DNA of 32,747 nucleotides from Bdellovibrionales bacterium (lineage in GTDB: Bacteria > Bdellovibrionota > UBA1018 > CAIMNF01). The stretch lies in NCBI GenBank assembly GCA_947462765.1, contig CANHQK010000025.1:1-32747 (forward strand), in the 5' to 3' direction. A program made the translations under genes and the position numbers. Under the pieces are notes generated by a model, which worked only from the letters and a program-made list of their open reading frames with translations, did no database searches and was not told the origin of the DNA. Shown here piece after piece: positions 22,448 through 30,623 of the stretch; the stretch's first letter is position 1; each line of letters begins with the position of its first letter.

Positions 22448-23014
22448 TTAGATTTTTCCGACAAGATTGATCCCGGGCTTCAACGTCTGTGCGCCGGGCT
22501 TCCATTTGGCAGGACAAACCTCTCCCGGATGGGTGGCAACAAACTGAGCGGCCTGAACTTTCCTGAGCAGTTCGTCGGCGCTTCGCCCAATGCCGTTGTC
22601 GTGGATTTCGGAGATCTTGATGCGGCCTTCGGGGTCGACCACAAAGGTCCCACGATAGGAGATCCCCTGTTCTTCAATGTGAACTCCAAAGGAGCGAGTG
22701 AGCACACCGGTCGGGTCGGCCAGCATGGGATAACGTATTTTTTTAATGGTCTCCGAGGTATCGTGCCAGGCTTTGTGCACAAAGTGGGTGTCCGTACTCA
22801 CCGAATAAATCTCGACTCCCATTTTCTTGAAATCGTCATAGCGATCTGCCATGTCTCCGAGCTCAGTCGGGCATACAAAAGTGAAATCAGCCGGGTAAAA
22901 GAAAAAAACGGACCACTTACCCTTGAGGTCCTCCTGGGTCACCGTGCGGAATTCGCTTTGGTGGAAGGCTTGGACCTTGAACTCCGGAATTTTGGTATTG
23001 ATCAATGTATTCAT
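22448..23014 (-). CDS. ahpC: AhpC-type 2-Cys peroxiredoxin
   Basis: This 188-residue protein is a typical AhpC. The peroxidatic Cys48 lies in FYPADFTFVCPTE, and the resolving Cys167 in EVCPAKW near the C-terminus. It reduces hydrogen peroxide and alkyl peroxides in the cytoplasm. The usual flavoprotein partner AhpF is not present in this window, so another reductase must serve it. The gene has a strong AAGGAG site (23022-23027), a separate promoter and a strong terminator, making it a single-gene unit. Confidence 0.96.
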   Translation of the reverse strand: MNTLINTKIPEFKVQAFHQSEFRTVTQEDLKGKWSVFFFYPADFTFVCPTELGDMADRYDDFKKMGVEIYSVSTDTHFVHKAWHDTSETIKKIRYPMLADPTGVLTRSFGVHIEEQGISYRGTFVVDPEGRIKISEIHDNGIGRSADELLRKVQAAQFVATHPGEVCPAKWKPGAQTLKPGINLVGKI

Positions 23015-23062
23015 GAGTATTCTCCTTAGTGTTTCGAAAAGTGTAGAACGGCGTACCCGCAG

Positions 23063-23090
23063 TGAATATTCAGATTGTTCTTTCAGGCAA
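23063..23090 (-). promoter_or_regulatory. Candidate ahpC promoter
   Basis: On the minus strand, TTGCCT (23085-23090), a 16-bp spacer and TATTCA (23063-23068) predict a leader of about 40 nt before the ATG at 23014. This contrasts with the leaderless arrangement at many other genes. No OxyR or PerR box could be assigned with confidence. Confidence 0.45.
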
Positions 23091-23224
23091 TAGAGAAAAT
23101 TGATGTCCTACGCGGCACCTAAGATGCTGTAATGGCTGGTGTTTTTTTATTAAATAAAATATAAATAACACATTGAAGTCTTGATCTGACCCCCCTAAAC
23201 TCAAGATCAGGGGGTAATTTTGGG

Positions 23225-24595
23225 ATGGGGTTCGGTTTTGGCTTAGTCATCCTGGCTTTGGCACAGGGCGCGCTCGCGAGTGGGATATCCGATGATTTGA
23301 GACGTCTTGAAAGGTGTCACGGATTGTTTGTAGGTGAACGGATCTCCAAACAGTCGCCCTTGTATGTGGCTGTGATATCCGGCGCAATGTCCGGGACAGA
23401 TGCCTGTATGAATCTCCTCGATCAGGCCCGAATTGGCCAAGACGGTCGAATTCCCCACGTCAATGGCGCTCCTGAACTGACCGGACATAAGATTCTTTCC
23501 AATCTTGTTCAGTTCCATCGATCGCAGTTGGAGAGTCCCGATTTCAATGCCGCATCCGGTGGCGTCCGCACCCGGGAAATGGATCTGTTCGACGCTAATG
23601 AACCCGCTTTTCATTTTGTTTACTCCCTCCTCAAGTCAGGCGAGCCCTACTCCAATGTTGTGACAAGGCCTTTCGGCATCCGTGCGATCCGGTATACTGC
23701 CCGGACTACGCCGAGGACTCGTCGAGTGGTGGATTCGGGAGCGATCCTCTATTCACAAGGACCTGGGCCCACACCCGCAGCCTGGAACCCGACATTGATT
23801 GATACTGGGAGGATTGCCGGGCTTGTTCCGGACTCGGTTCAGAACCCAGTTCAGATCCTCGAGACTTCCCAAGCACAGTACCAGGGTAGGAATACGAATG
23901 CCCATTTTGGTGGTGGATTTTTGGGCTCCCAAGCCTATCTTTTGGCCACTTGGAATGGTTCCAACTTCAGGGTCTGGGCGAAAGACCTTCTTGCTGATGC
24001 TCTGTGCAAGGACATTCCGGTTTTACGTTCGCTGGATGTCTTACAGGCCGTGAAACCCGAATCCACTTTCGCTTGGAGGCAGGGAATCTCCTGCATGCAG
24101 TGCCATGAGACGATGGACCCCGTCTCTGCTGCGATGCGAACCCAGGGGCTGATCCGTGCCTCGCCGGTCAATGAGGCGCGATTTTGGGTTTCGCGACCGA
24201 TCGATCGGCCTTCTGCTCCGTACCCCTCCATGTCACCCGATCCGGACTATAGTCGCAGACCTCCGGACTATTACCTCAAATACAGGTCTTTCGATGGGAC
24301 ACTGGTGAATTTAGAGGGTACCGGTGTTGCCTCCTTGGGTCAGGCCTTAGCCAGTCGTGATGACCTTTATGTTTGTGCTGCAAAGAGGTATTTCCAGTTT
24401 TTAACTGGAATCGAGGCGGATATCCGTGACGATTCCGACCCGCTCAATCCGCTTGATCTTTCTCCCTCCGAGAAGAAGTACCGACAGCGGGTGATCGACC
24501 TCGGAAAACAATTGAAACAGGATCAAAGTGCGCGTGAGCTACTTAAGCGGATCATCAGCTCGCCCACATTCATCTATCCGGATCGGGGAGTGTGA
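23225..24595 (+). CDS. Secreted CxxCH protein with DUF1585-like C-terminus
   Basis: This 456-residue protein has a signal peptide (about residues 1-19, GFGFGLVILALAQGALAS). A single c-type haem motif CMQCH is at 290-294, in the context RQGISCMQCHETMDP. The C-terminal 100 residues (DGTLVNLEGTGVASLGQAL, then CAAKRYFQFLTGIEAD and LLKRIISSPTFIYPD) resemble DUF1585/DUF1588-type ends of large Planctomycetes and Bdellovibrionota cytochrome-like proteins. It heads a three-gene operon with a Tat-exported DUF1501-like protein and a lipoprotein. A redox or periplasmic binding role is likely but unproven. No clear ribosome binding site is present before the ATG. Confidence 0.75.
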   Translation: MGFGFGLVILALAQGALASGISDDLRRLERCHGLFVGERISKQSPLYVAVISGAMSGTDACMNLLDQARIGQDGRIPHVNGAPELTGHKILSNLVQFHRSQLESPDFNAASGGVRTREMDLFDANEPAFHFVYSLLKSGEPYSNVVTRPFGIRAIRYTARTTPRTRRVVDSGAILYSQGPGPTPAAWNPTLIDTGRIAGLVPDSVQNPVQILETSQAQYQGRNTNAHFGGGFLGSQAYLLATWNGSNFRVWAKDLLADALCKDIPVLRSLDVLQAVKPESTFAWRQGISCMQCHETMDPVSAAMRTQGLIRASPVNEARFWVSRPIDRPSAPYPSMSPDPDYSRRPPDYYLKYRSFDGTLVNLEGTGVASLGQALASRDDLYVCAAKRYFQFLTGIEADIRDDSDPLNPLDLSPSEKKYRQRVIDLGKQLKQDQSARELLKRIISSPTFIYPDRGV

Positions 24596-24600
24596 CTCGC

Positions 24601-26301
24601 ATGAACAGAAGGTCTTTTCTGAAAAAAACAGCCGGTGGTTTGGGCGGCGCATATTTGCTCACTTCGCCCCTCCAATTGATGCTAGGAAACATCCTATCTT
24701 CGGTATTTCAACGAGCAATGGCTCTCGAGCAGGGTGAGGCCGGATTCTTGGATAGGAAGCTCATCAATGTCTCGTTAAATGGAGGATCATCGAGATGGAT
24801 GTTCGACCTTCCTTTAAGACCAAATGGCAATGATGCTTTTCAGTACAACGCAATCAATGATCCAAGAACCTCCATGCTGATCACCAAGTTGAACCCTGAC
24901 CCCTTGGGGCCCGGAGGATTCACTGGGGAATATGCAACGGTCGAGGTCGGCGGATACCACTTGCCAGCTATGTGGGGCGGTAAGATCGCCACGGTCGGTG
25001 GCGGCTCAGAAAACATGTCGGTTTTGGCTGCCAACATGCTTTTTATGAGGGGTATCAAATCTATTGATTCACACAGTCTGGGTAGAACCCTGCAGACCAA
25101 GCCCTCTGGAGACGTTTCTCTCGGGGGAGCAGTTGCCGATCGGGCCACGACTGTCTTGCCAGCACTGAGCATGGGAGTGATCAACGGTGCTTTCAAATCA
25201 GGGAAGGGAATCGCTCCCCAGGAGATGCCCCTGACCGACCCCTTTACTACAGCTTTTCTTCCATTCAACTCGGCCATGTCTTTGCGTTCAAATTCCGGTT
25301 CCACGGCTGCTGCCATCGATGTCGCACTCGATGTCATGCGTGCGAAAGCGGGGAGCCGGCATAAAATGGTTCCTTTCACTTTTGAAGATCGGATCAATGC
25401 AAGAAAGCTGATGACCACTCAGTTTTCGAATCTTGCGGGTGCGTACACTGATTTACGAGCCAAGTACCAAAATCTGATCTCACGCGCACTCAGTGATGTC
25501 TCACTCAGGCAAGCGGGTGTGGATGATGTAGTGGTTCCGGGGGGAGCGAGCGGCCAATTTAGGATTAGTAATGGTACAACCCAGACTTTTTACACAGGGT
25601 CTAATTTGAGCTCTATCACAGATGCCCAGTCCGGGGTGGGTCGACTTGCAGAGATGATGGCTGTCGCCGAATTCATGATTTGCGGAGGGAGCTTCAACCG
25701 GAGTTTCTCTTCCACACTCCATGCAGAGCTGGGTGGCGTTGGAGGAGTGTTTGACTCGCTCACGGTAGATGGTGTCACCACCCAAGCGCAGCGCATGAAC
25801 CTGATTTCAGATGCGCATTTCACCGGTTCTTACATCCAACTAGTCCAATTTACCCGTTACTACCGGGCACTCGCCTCTTGTCTGCACGAGCTGGTTCAAA
25901 AATTGAAAGCGGTTCCTTCCGGTGGAGGGACCCTTTTCGATAAAACGGTGATTTCGATTCATTCGGAGTTCAGTCGCAGTGCTCGCGATGCCGGGGATGG
26001 AGCCGACCATGGACCGAATGGGAGCTGTTATACCGTTCTTTCGGGGATGGTTCCACAGACTCTAGTGGTGGGAGACATCGCCAAAAACGGAGGCTCTAAC
26101 GGATACCGTGGAACCTGGGGTACTGGTGCCCCCATGATAGAGTTTACCAATCAGCAAGCTGTGGTCGGCAATGCGGCATCCACGGTAGCACTCATGCTCG
26201 GTTTTCCGACACCTACTCCGAATAATGCGCCTTTCGTTAATTTGAATCCAAGCACCGGAAAAGTTGTCTCGACGGTGAGTCGGGCAAAGAATGTGGGGTG
26301 A
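24601..26301 (+). CDS. Tat-exported DUF1501-like protein
   Basis: From ATG 24601 this is a 566-residue protein starting with a twin-arginine signal (MNRRSFLKKTAGGLGGAYLL). The C-terminal part carries the DUF1501-type stretch ISIHSEFSRSARDAGDGADHGPNG, which resembles the metal-binding region of the sulfatase/phosphatase-like fold. Tat export implies folding, often with a cofactor, before transport. Proteins of this family are regularly encoded beside cytochrome-like DUF1588/1585 partners, as here; the function is unknown. A GTG at 24592 overlaps the upstream stop, but GGGGAG is better spaced for ATG 24601. The gene is separated by only 3 bp from the next one. Confidence 0.8.
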   Translation: MNRRSFLKKTAGGLGGAYLLTSPLQLMLGNILSSVFQRAMALEQGEAGFLDRKLINVSLNGGSSRWMFDLPLRPNGNDAFQYNAINDPRTSMLITKLNPDPLGPGGFTGEYATVEVGGYHLPAMWGGKIATVGGGSENMSVLAANMLFMRGIKSIDSHSLGRTLQTKPSGDVSLGGAVADRATTVLPALSMGVINGAFKSGKGIAPQEMPLTDPFTTAFLPFNSAMSLRSNSGSTAAAIDVALDVMRAKAGSRHKMVPFTFEDRINARKLMTTQFSNLAGAYTDLRAKYQNLISRALSDVSLRQAGVDDVVVPGGASGQFRISNGTTQTFYTGSNLSSITDAQSGVGRLAEMMAVAEFMICGGSFNRSFSSTLHAELGGVGGVFDSLTVDGVTTQAQRMNLISDAHFTGSYIQLVQFTRYYRALASCLHELVQKLKAVPSGGGTLFDKTVISIHSEFSRSARDAGDGADHGPNGSCYTVLSGMVPQTLVVGDIAKNGGSNGYRGTWGTGAPMIEFTNQQAVVGNAASTVALMLGFPTPTPNNAPFVNLNPSTGKVVSTVSRAKNVG

Positions 26302-26304
26302 GGC

Positions 26305-27003
26305 ATGAGAGTGAATTGTATTTCTTTCGGTTTGGGGATTGGTCTCATGGTTTCTACCAGCGCTTGCTTCCAGTCTACAGAATTGAAATTCAATGACCAG
26401 AATGCCGCGGTTGCTTCTGGGCGGATTCCCGCTAGCGTCGCTGAAGATTACTCCTTGGAGCTCCCGATCGGAAATCGGCACTATGTGTTTTCAGTGCTTA
26501 GTCAGGTGTTTGCAATACCTGAAGTCAGTGGCGATGCTGATGCACTTCGCACGGATATCTTTTTTAAGAAAGAGTTTGGGGGAGGGTGCGATCTGTATGG
26601 TGTTTCTGAAATTACTGTGAATGGTACTGTCACCTCTGAATTTGCAAGTTCACGGTGTATCCAAGGGATTACTTCCGATCTCAAGGCAACGTCCAATCCC
26701 ATGAGGTACGCCTGGACAGCAAAGACATGTGAAAGTCTGATAGTGAGTAAGCCCACCCGCTATGCGGCGGCAATGAATCAGATATTAACCGGGTGGTCGG
26801 TCGGTTCGTCGCAAGTTCAGCACAGGCCCAGTCCCGATACCGTTAAAAAAGCATACGGACTATTTTTCCAAGGTAGGGACCCGGATGCCGATGAAGTGGC
26901 CGCTTTATTGCAGTTGGGGGCTACCGCTTCGAATAACGATGATGCCTGGCGTCTTATTTTGATTTCACTTTGTGTGAACCCCGAATGGCAGAGTTTGATT
27001 TAG
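26305..27003 (+). CDS. Putative lipoprotein, third gene of the DUF1501 operon
   Basis: This 232-residue protein has an export signal ending in a cysteine (VSTSAC, Cys21), a plausible though imperfect lipobox. The mature part includes paired cysteines (GGGCDLYG, SSRCIQG, AKTCES) and a C-terminal segment (GLFFQGRDPDADEVAALLQLG, then ILISLCVNPEWQSLI) reminiscent of the end regions of DUF1588/DUF1800-type partner proteins. It lacks a haem motif. The ATG comes 3 bp after the upstream stop. Its TAG stop overlaps the convergent gene's stop (shared bases TTAG at 27000-27003), so the two operons meet with no spacer or terminator. Confidence 0.7.
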   Translation: MRVNCISFGLGIGLMVSTSACFQSTELKFNDQNAAVASGRIPASVAEDYSLELPIGNRHYVFSVLSQVFAIPEVSGDADALRTDIFFKKEFGGGCDLYGVSEITVNGTVTSEFASSRCIQGITSDLKATSNPMRYAWTAKTCESLIVSKPTRYAAAMNQILTGWSVGSSQVQHRPSPDTVKKAYGLFFQGRDPDADEVAALLQLGATASNNDDAWRLILISLCVNPEWQSLI

Positions 27004-27902
27004 AGTATCCCGCCCAGCCCTATCGACCATATGGTTGAGGGGCGCGCAATTGTTCGTCCGAAGTCGGTCTCGAGGTACAAATGCCCGAATCTCCACCTCG
27101 AGAAGAGAGAAAGCGTAAAGCTGAGCGTCTTGTCTTGTTCCACTGTATAGGCCGGGTCAGACGGACTGGTGAGGTTTTGCCGGACGTAGAGAGCACTTCC
27201 TCTCAGGCCCACCTCCGAGCCCGTTGAGGAGACGATCTTTCCAACGCCCAATGAGAATCGGCCACCGATTGCAGGGACCTGCGACTGTTGGTACTCAACC
27301 AAACCCTGAATTGCGCTGACTCCACCTGATCCGTACAGCCCGCTTAGATCGACACTGAGAGCCCAGAATCGGTTTTCCAGGCTGGCCCCAATACCAGGGC
27401 AAAAACCGAGATTTGTAGTGAGGAGGCTTGTTCTTTCAAACGGACCCTTCAAGGATGCCTGACTCTGCCAACTCATGTAGTGAATAAAGCCACGCCATCT
27501 GACTCGGTATCGGCGCTCTTCCAGTTGCGACAAGTGTGCCTTGATCCGGTCAGCGGTGGCGTCGACCTCATCTTCCCGGTACTCGAGTTTTCCCAAAGCT
27601 TTTCGAAAGAATTCAAAAAGAGGAGTGTCCCGGTTTAGGCTTGCATCGATGGATTTGGCTGTGGAGATTTTATTGGCGTAGCCGGTATAGATCTTGAACA
27701 ATAGCTCCTTGTATTCTTTGCTGAATTCATTCTCCCTGGCTTCACTCCCATCGTTGACCGCTTTCTTGATCTTGCCTGTTTCGACGGGATGGTTTTTGTT
27801 GAAAGCTTTGATCCAATCGCTTAGTGACTCGGCACTGAATGCCTGTGCAGGTAGAAGAATGAAGCACACAAAAATAGCAAGACGGGAGGGGATGCCTATC
27901 AT
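27000..27902 (-). CDS. Secreted protein with C-terminal beta-barrel, end of haem-porin operon
   Basis: From ATG 27902 this is a 300-residue protein with a signal peptide (about residues 1-23, ending AFSAES). A helical, charged region follows (about 25-130, with repeated Lys/Glu segments such as KEYKELLFKIYTGYANKIS). The last 150 residues have the strand alternation of an outer-membrane barrel (GFIHYMSWQSQAS, FWALSVDLSGLYG, SFTLSLFSRWRF, STIWSIGLGGIL). ATG 27908 is an equally possible start. ATG 27902 overlaps the upstream stop as ATGA. The family is not recognised; its place in the operon suggests it works with the haem-bearing barrel upstream. Confidence 0.65.
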   Translation of the reverse strand: MIGIPSRLAIFVCFILLPAQAFSAESLSDWIKAFNKNHPVETGKIKKAVNDGSEARENEFSKEYKELLFKIYTGYANKISTAKSIDASLNRDTPLFEFFRKALGKLEYREDEVDATADRIKAHLSQLEERRYRVRWRGFIHYMSWQSQASLKGPFERTSLLTTNLGFCPGIGASLENRFWALSVDLSGLYGSGGVSAIQGLVEYQQSQVPAIGGRFSLGVGKIVSSTGSEVGLRGSALYVRQNLTSPSDPAYTVEQDKTLSFTLSLFSRWRFGHLYLETDFGRTIARPSTIWSIGLGGIL

Positions 27903-29053
27903 AGCCATACATTCGTCTGGAATAGGATGGTCCAGCCGTCCTGTGTGGATGCATTCGGATTGAAGGTCCGGGTTTGGTAGAGGTCTGTTCGCAGTTCCAG
28001 TTTTTGTACAGGGAAGAACTGGAACCCGGGTCCCCATCGAATCGTGGTTGCAGCATTCGAGAGGTCGCTTTTCAGATACTCGATGTTGGTCAGGCAGTAT
28101 AAACCCCGTATGGGGCGGGTATAGGTCTGGAGGAGCGCGTACCGGCCGATGCGGTCCCCCCTCGAGCCCAAAGAGATCCTTTCTGTTTGTCCCGCCTCGA
28201 TCAAGATCGCGGATCCCTCAGACAAGGAGAGCCTCGCATGCGTCGAGTAGGAAAGGAGTCTGACATAGTCATTTTTTGATGACATCAGGGAGAGTCCGAC
28301 TCTATGGTCATTGAATATCTGGCGTTCAATTTGGGTGCTGGCTCCGACTTGCCTGAGATCACGCGCTTGGAGCAGGTTGCCCATGAATCCATGGATTGCA
28401 CCCTCCCAGCCATTGAATAGTCCGTGGATCATCACCCCGTGTGTCTGATCATTTTGGGTTGTCTCGGGGAGGATCCTACTGTAGGCGATGTGTTCAGCAA
28501 TCCGGATCCCATAGGCCTTGTCCATCAGGCCCGCGTATACACCTATCTCGGGATTGATTCGGTATCCTACATAGTGTTCCCTGGTTCTCACCTTTCGTTT
28601 GTCTTGTCCGCTAGCTTTCGCAGAGTTTGAGCTTGGGTTGTATCCGATTTCGCCTACGAAAGTGAGCCGGTCATTTTCAAGAAATTTGAGAATGAGCTGT
28701 CCACCGGCCTGCATATGAATCCAGGACCACTTTTCGCTCGGGGTTCCCACTGAAGAGATCATCTCCATTCCGCGATAGTTCGCTTGAGCCCGAACGTGAC
28801 GCTGAACCGGGGTACGGAATAGGAATCCAGAAAGTGAGGCGATTTTTTCTTCGGACCAAGACTTGGGGTAGAGGGCTCCAGAGGCGATTCCATCGGCTCC
28901 CACAGCCCGTCCATAGTCAGTCAGGGGTCCGTTCCCCATCGGATTGTAGTGGCAGTTCATGCACGAAGGGTAACCGTGTCCGATGAACTGTGGATAGCTC
29001 TGGGCAGCCAGCGGTGTGATGAAAAGCGCCAAAGCCAAGAAGAGACGCTTCAT
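27899..29053 (-). CDS. Haem-motif/outer-membrane barrel fusion, Cyc2-like porin-cytochrome candidate
   Basis: This 384-residue protein has a signal peptide (about residues 1-20) and a single CxxCH motif at 31-35 (YPSCMNCHYNPMGNGPLTDYGR). It then has about 330 residues of barrel-like alternating strands that end in an aromatic-rich terminal strand (GWTILFQTNVWL). One small haem domain joined to a porin is the architecture of Cyc2-type fused porin-cytochromes, which carry electrons across the outer membrane in iron oxidisers. The CxxCHxNPxGxGxLTxYGR signature is shared by a broad family of uncharacterised proteins, so iron oxidation is not established. It overlaps both neighbours by 4 nt (ATGA). 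Confidence 0.72.
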   Translation of the reverse strand: MKRLFLALALFITPLAAQSYPQFIGHGYPSCMNCHYNPMGNGPLTDYGRAVGADGIASGALYPKSWSEEKIASLSGFLFRTPVQRHVRAQANYRGMEMISSVGTPSEKWSWIHMQAGGQLILKFLENDRLTFVGEIGYNPSSNSAKASGQDKRKVRTREHYVGYRINPEIGVYAGLMDKAYGIRIAEHIAYSRILPETTQNDQTHGVMIHGLFNGWEGAIHGFMGNLLQARDLRQVGASTQIERQIFNDHRVGLSLMSSKNDYVRLLSYSTHARLSLSEGSAILIEAGQTERISLGSRGDRIGRYALLQTYTRPIRGLYCLTNIEYLKSDLSNAATTIRWGPGFQFFPVQKLELRTDLYQTRTFNPNASTQDGWTILFQTNVWL

Positions 29054-29427
29054 GGGATATTATTGATCCACGTTTTTAGCGTGTTAAAGTCTGCGGAGTT
29101 CAAGGTGTTGGAAGGTGGCATATTCCCCGTTCCGTTCTGAAAGGTTTTCTGTATCAGTACCGAATTGCTTGCCTGACCCTTGATGACATACCCGGATGCG
29201 AGCCAGAGCGCGTTCGAATTCAAGTTATTCCACGAAGAGTGTGAATGACAGGAGGCACATTGGGCTTGGACGATTGAGAATGCAGCGGCAAAGTTAGGGT
29301 CCCCGCCCGTCTCAATCACTGTTTCAGTGTAGACACTGTCGTCTTGTGAGCTCGAATTGTATGCAGCACAAGAAGTTGCCAGGAATGCGATCAGGAATGC
29401 ATAAGAAAGTGAATGTTTTAGCGTCAT
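29050..29427 (-). CDS. Monohaem c-type cytochrome lipoprotein
   Basis: This 125-residue protein has a lipoprotein signal with Cys20 in FLATSC. The cytochrome c domain has haem motif CASCH at 57-61 and the probable distal ligand Met103 in GNMPPS. It would be anchored in a membrane facing the periplasm and could pass electrons to the haem-porin fusion encoded just downstream, which it overlaps by 4 nt. The size is that of a small class I cytochrome. Electron transfer is well supported by motifs; the partner is inferred from the operon. Confidence 0.87.
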   Translation of the reverse strand: MTLKHSLSYAFLIAFLATSCAAYNSSSQDDSVYTETVIETGGDPNFAAAFSIVQAQCASCHSHSSWNNLNSNALWLASGYVIKGQASNSVLIQKTFQNGTGNMPPSNTLNSADFNTLKTWINNIP

Positions 29428-29912
29428 TTCTTCGGAGCTGGCAGTCGTACTTCTACATTGACCACATCATTGACTTCCACTCCGAGGTATTTGGCATGGG
29501 GCATTTTGAAGTCTGCCGAGTTCAACTCAAACCTGGCCAATATAGCCTGATCTTTTTCTTCGTAACTGAATGAGATGTCTCTCTTGATCCCGTTCAATTC
29601 AAGAGAGCCGGTGCCTTTTCCTCCACTGGCTTTCAATCCGGATAAGACGGCTTTCGGCTGGGTTTCACAACCGAGATGTTTGCAGAAATGCTCGTCCCTC
29701 AAGGTCATTCCTGTTTTGAATGAGTCGAGGGCCACGCTCAGCTTCTGAGACGTGAGTTCGGCGCCTGTCCGGCTCAGGTCCCCTTTCAGTCGGTCACTTT
29801 TGGCGACAAAGGACCCAGCCGGAGTCAGTTTGACTGCGATTTGTATCGTGCCTTCAGCATGACTGAGTAGGGGGAAGCATATCAAAAATGCAGTGATCCA
29901 ATTCTTGTGCAT
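29424..29912 (-). CDS. YceI-family periplasmic protein
   Basis: This 162-residue protein has a signal peptide (about residues 1-19, ending SHA) and the YceI lipocalin-like pattern. MTLRDEHFCKHLGC is the typical MRDxHF segment, preceded by LSVALDSFKTG and followed by GSLELNGIKRDISF. YceI proteins bind polyisoprenoids or related hydrophobic molecules and are often encoded near cytochromes. The gene lies 12 bp downstream of the matrixin gene and overlaps the cytochrome lipoprotein gene by 4 nt, so it belongs to the same operon. Confidence 0.85.
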   Translation of the reverse strand: MHKNWITAFLICFPLLSHAEGTIQIAVKLTPAGSFVAKSDRLKGDLSRTGAELTSQKLSVALDSFKTGMTLRDEHFCKHLGCETQPKAVLSGLKASGGKGTGSLELNGIKRDISFSYEEKDQAILARFELNSADFKMPHAKYLGVEVNDVVNVEVRLPAPKK

Positions 29913-29924
29913 AGGTTTTTTTCT

Positions 29925-30515
29925 TTACTGGTCCCCGGTGAGTATTTTCAGGGTTGCGACATCGACGCTCAGGTGGTTGATGTGGCCTCCGGGGCTCGCA
30001 TCAGGGAACATGATGTCGTTCGGGTTGTCATTGTGGGAGAGTCCGATGAAATGACCGAGTTCATGTGCGAAGGTTTTCCTCGCGCTGATCCGGGAATCCC
30101 GAATACAGTCACCCGGGCAAAAACTCTGTGTACCATTGATCATGACCATGGCTGCTTGAATCCCTTCAGATTCGGTCTGGACAGTGGTCATTCCCACAAA
30201 GCTTTGAGCAAAAGGCCAAGGGTTTTGGAAGAAGATGACGTTGCCAAGAATCGAGCTGGGCCGGGAAGGGTCTCCGGCGTAGGGTGTTCCGCCCCGCCAC
30301 TGTCCCTTGAAGTCAAACACGGGCTTTCCAGCTTTTTGCTCCCAGTACCGGAATGCGTCTTGTAGGTCGCTCATGGCTTGAGGATTGGTGACAATAGTGG
30401 CATCACCGTAGATAGGAACCGGTAGCTTTTGCCAGCCGGTGTGACTCGCACCTCCACAAGAGGTGACGCCTAATGAGATCAGGAACAATGTGACCAGCCT
30501 TCCTTGGCAAATCAT
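29925..30515 (-). CDS. Matrixin-like zinc metalloprotease lipoprotein
   Basis: This 196-residue protein has a lipoprotein signal (VTSC, Cys20). The metzincin zinc site HELGHFIGLSH is at about 151-161 and a Met-turn (DIMFPD) at about 169. This is the matrixin (M10-like) active site, with His151, His155 and His161 as zinc ligands and Glu152 as catalytic base. It is probably an active, membrane-anchored protease. It has a GGGAG-type ribosome binding site and appears to head the operon that continues into YceI and the haem proteins. Its relation to them is unclear. Confidence 0.87.
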   Translation of the reverse strand: MICQGRLVTLFLISLGVTSCGGASHTGWQKLPVPIYGDATIVTNPQAMSDLQDAFRYWEQKAGKPVFDFKGQWRGGTPYAGDPSRPSSILGNVIFFQNPWPFAQSFVGMTTVQTESEGIQAAMVMINGTQSFCPGDCIRDSRISARKTFAHELGHFIGLSHNDNPNDIMFPDASPGGHINHLSVDVATLKILTGDQ

Positions 30516-30554
30516 GAGGTACTCCCACCTCTGATTATTCCATGGGTCGAGTTT

Positions 30555-30604
30555 AAAAAACCAGATTCGCTAGTGGGCAATGTTTGCCCCGCCGGCTAAC
30601 TAGC
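30555..30604 (-). terminator. Probable terminator after the quinone oxidoreductase-like gene
   Basis: On the minus strand, nested inverted repeats GCTAGT/ACTAGC and GGGCAA/TTGCCC form a stem-loop beginning 20 bp beyond the stop at 30624. It is followed by six Ts after a short gap (complement of 30555-30560). It separates this gene from the matrixin operon. Confidence 0.6.
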
Positions 30605-30623
30605 TGAAACAGGGGGTTCGGTG

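Noticed and set aside
23185-23215. Inverted run of C and G (ACCCCC and GGGGGT) before the CxxCH gene as a terminator or riboswitch
   Set aside because: The 6-bp stem has a 15-nt loop and lies immediately upstream of a start codon with no clear T run. It is too weak to assign a function.
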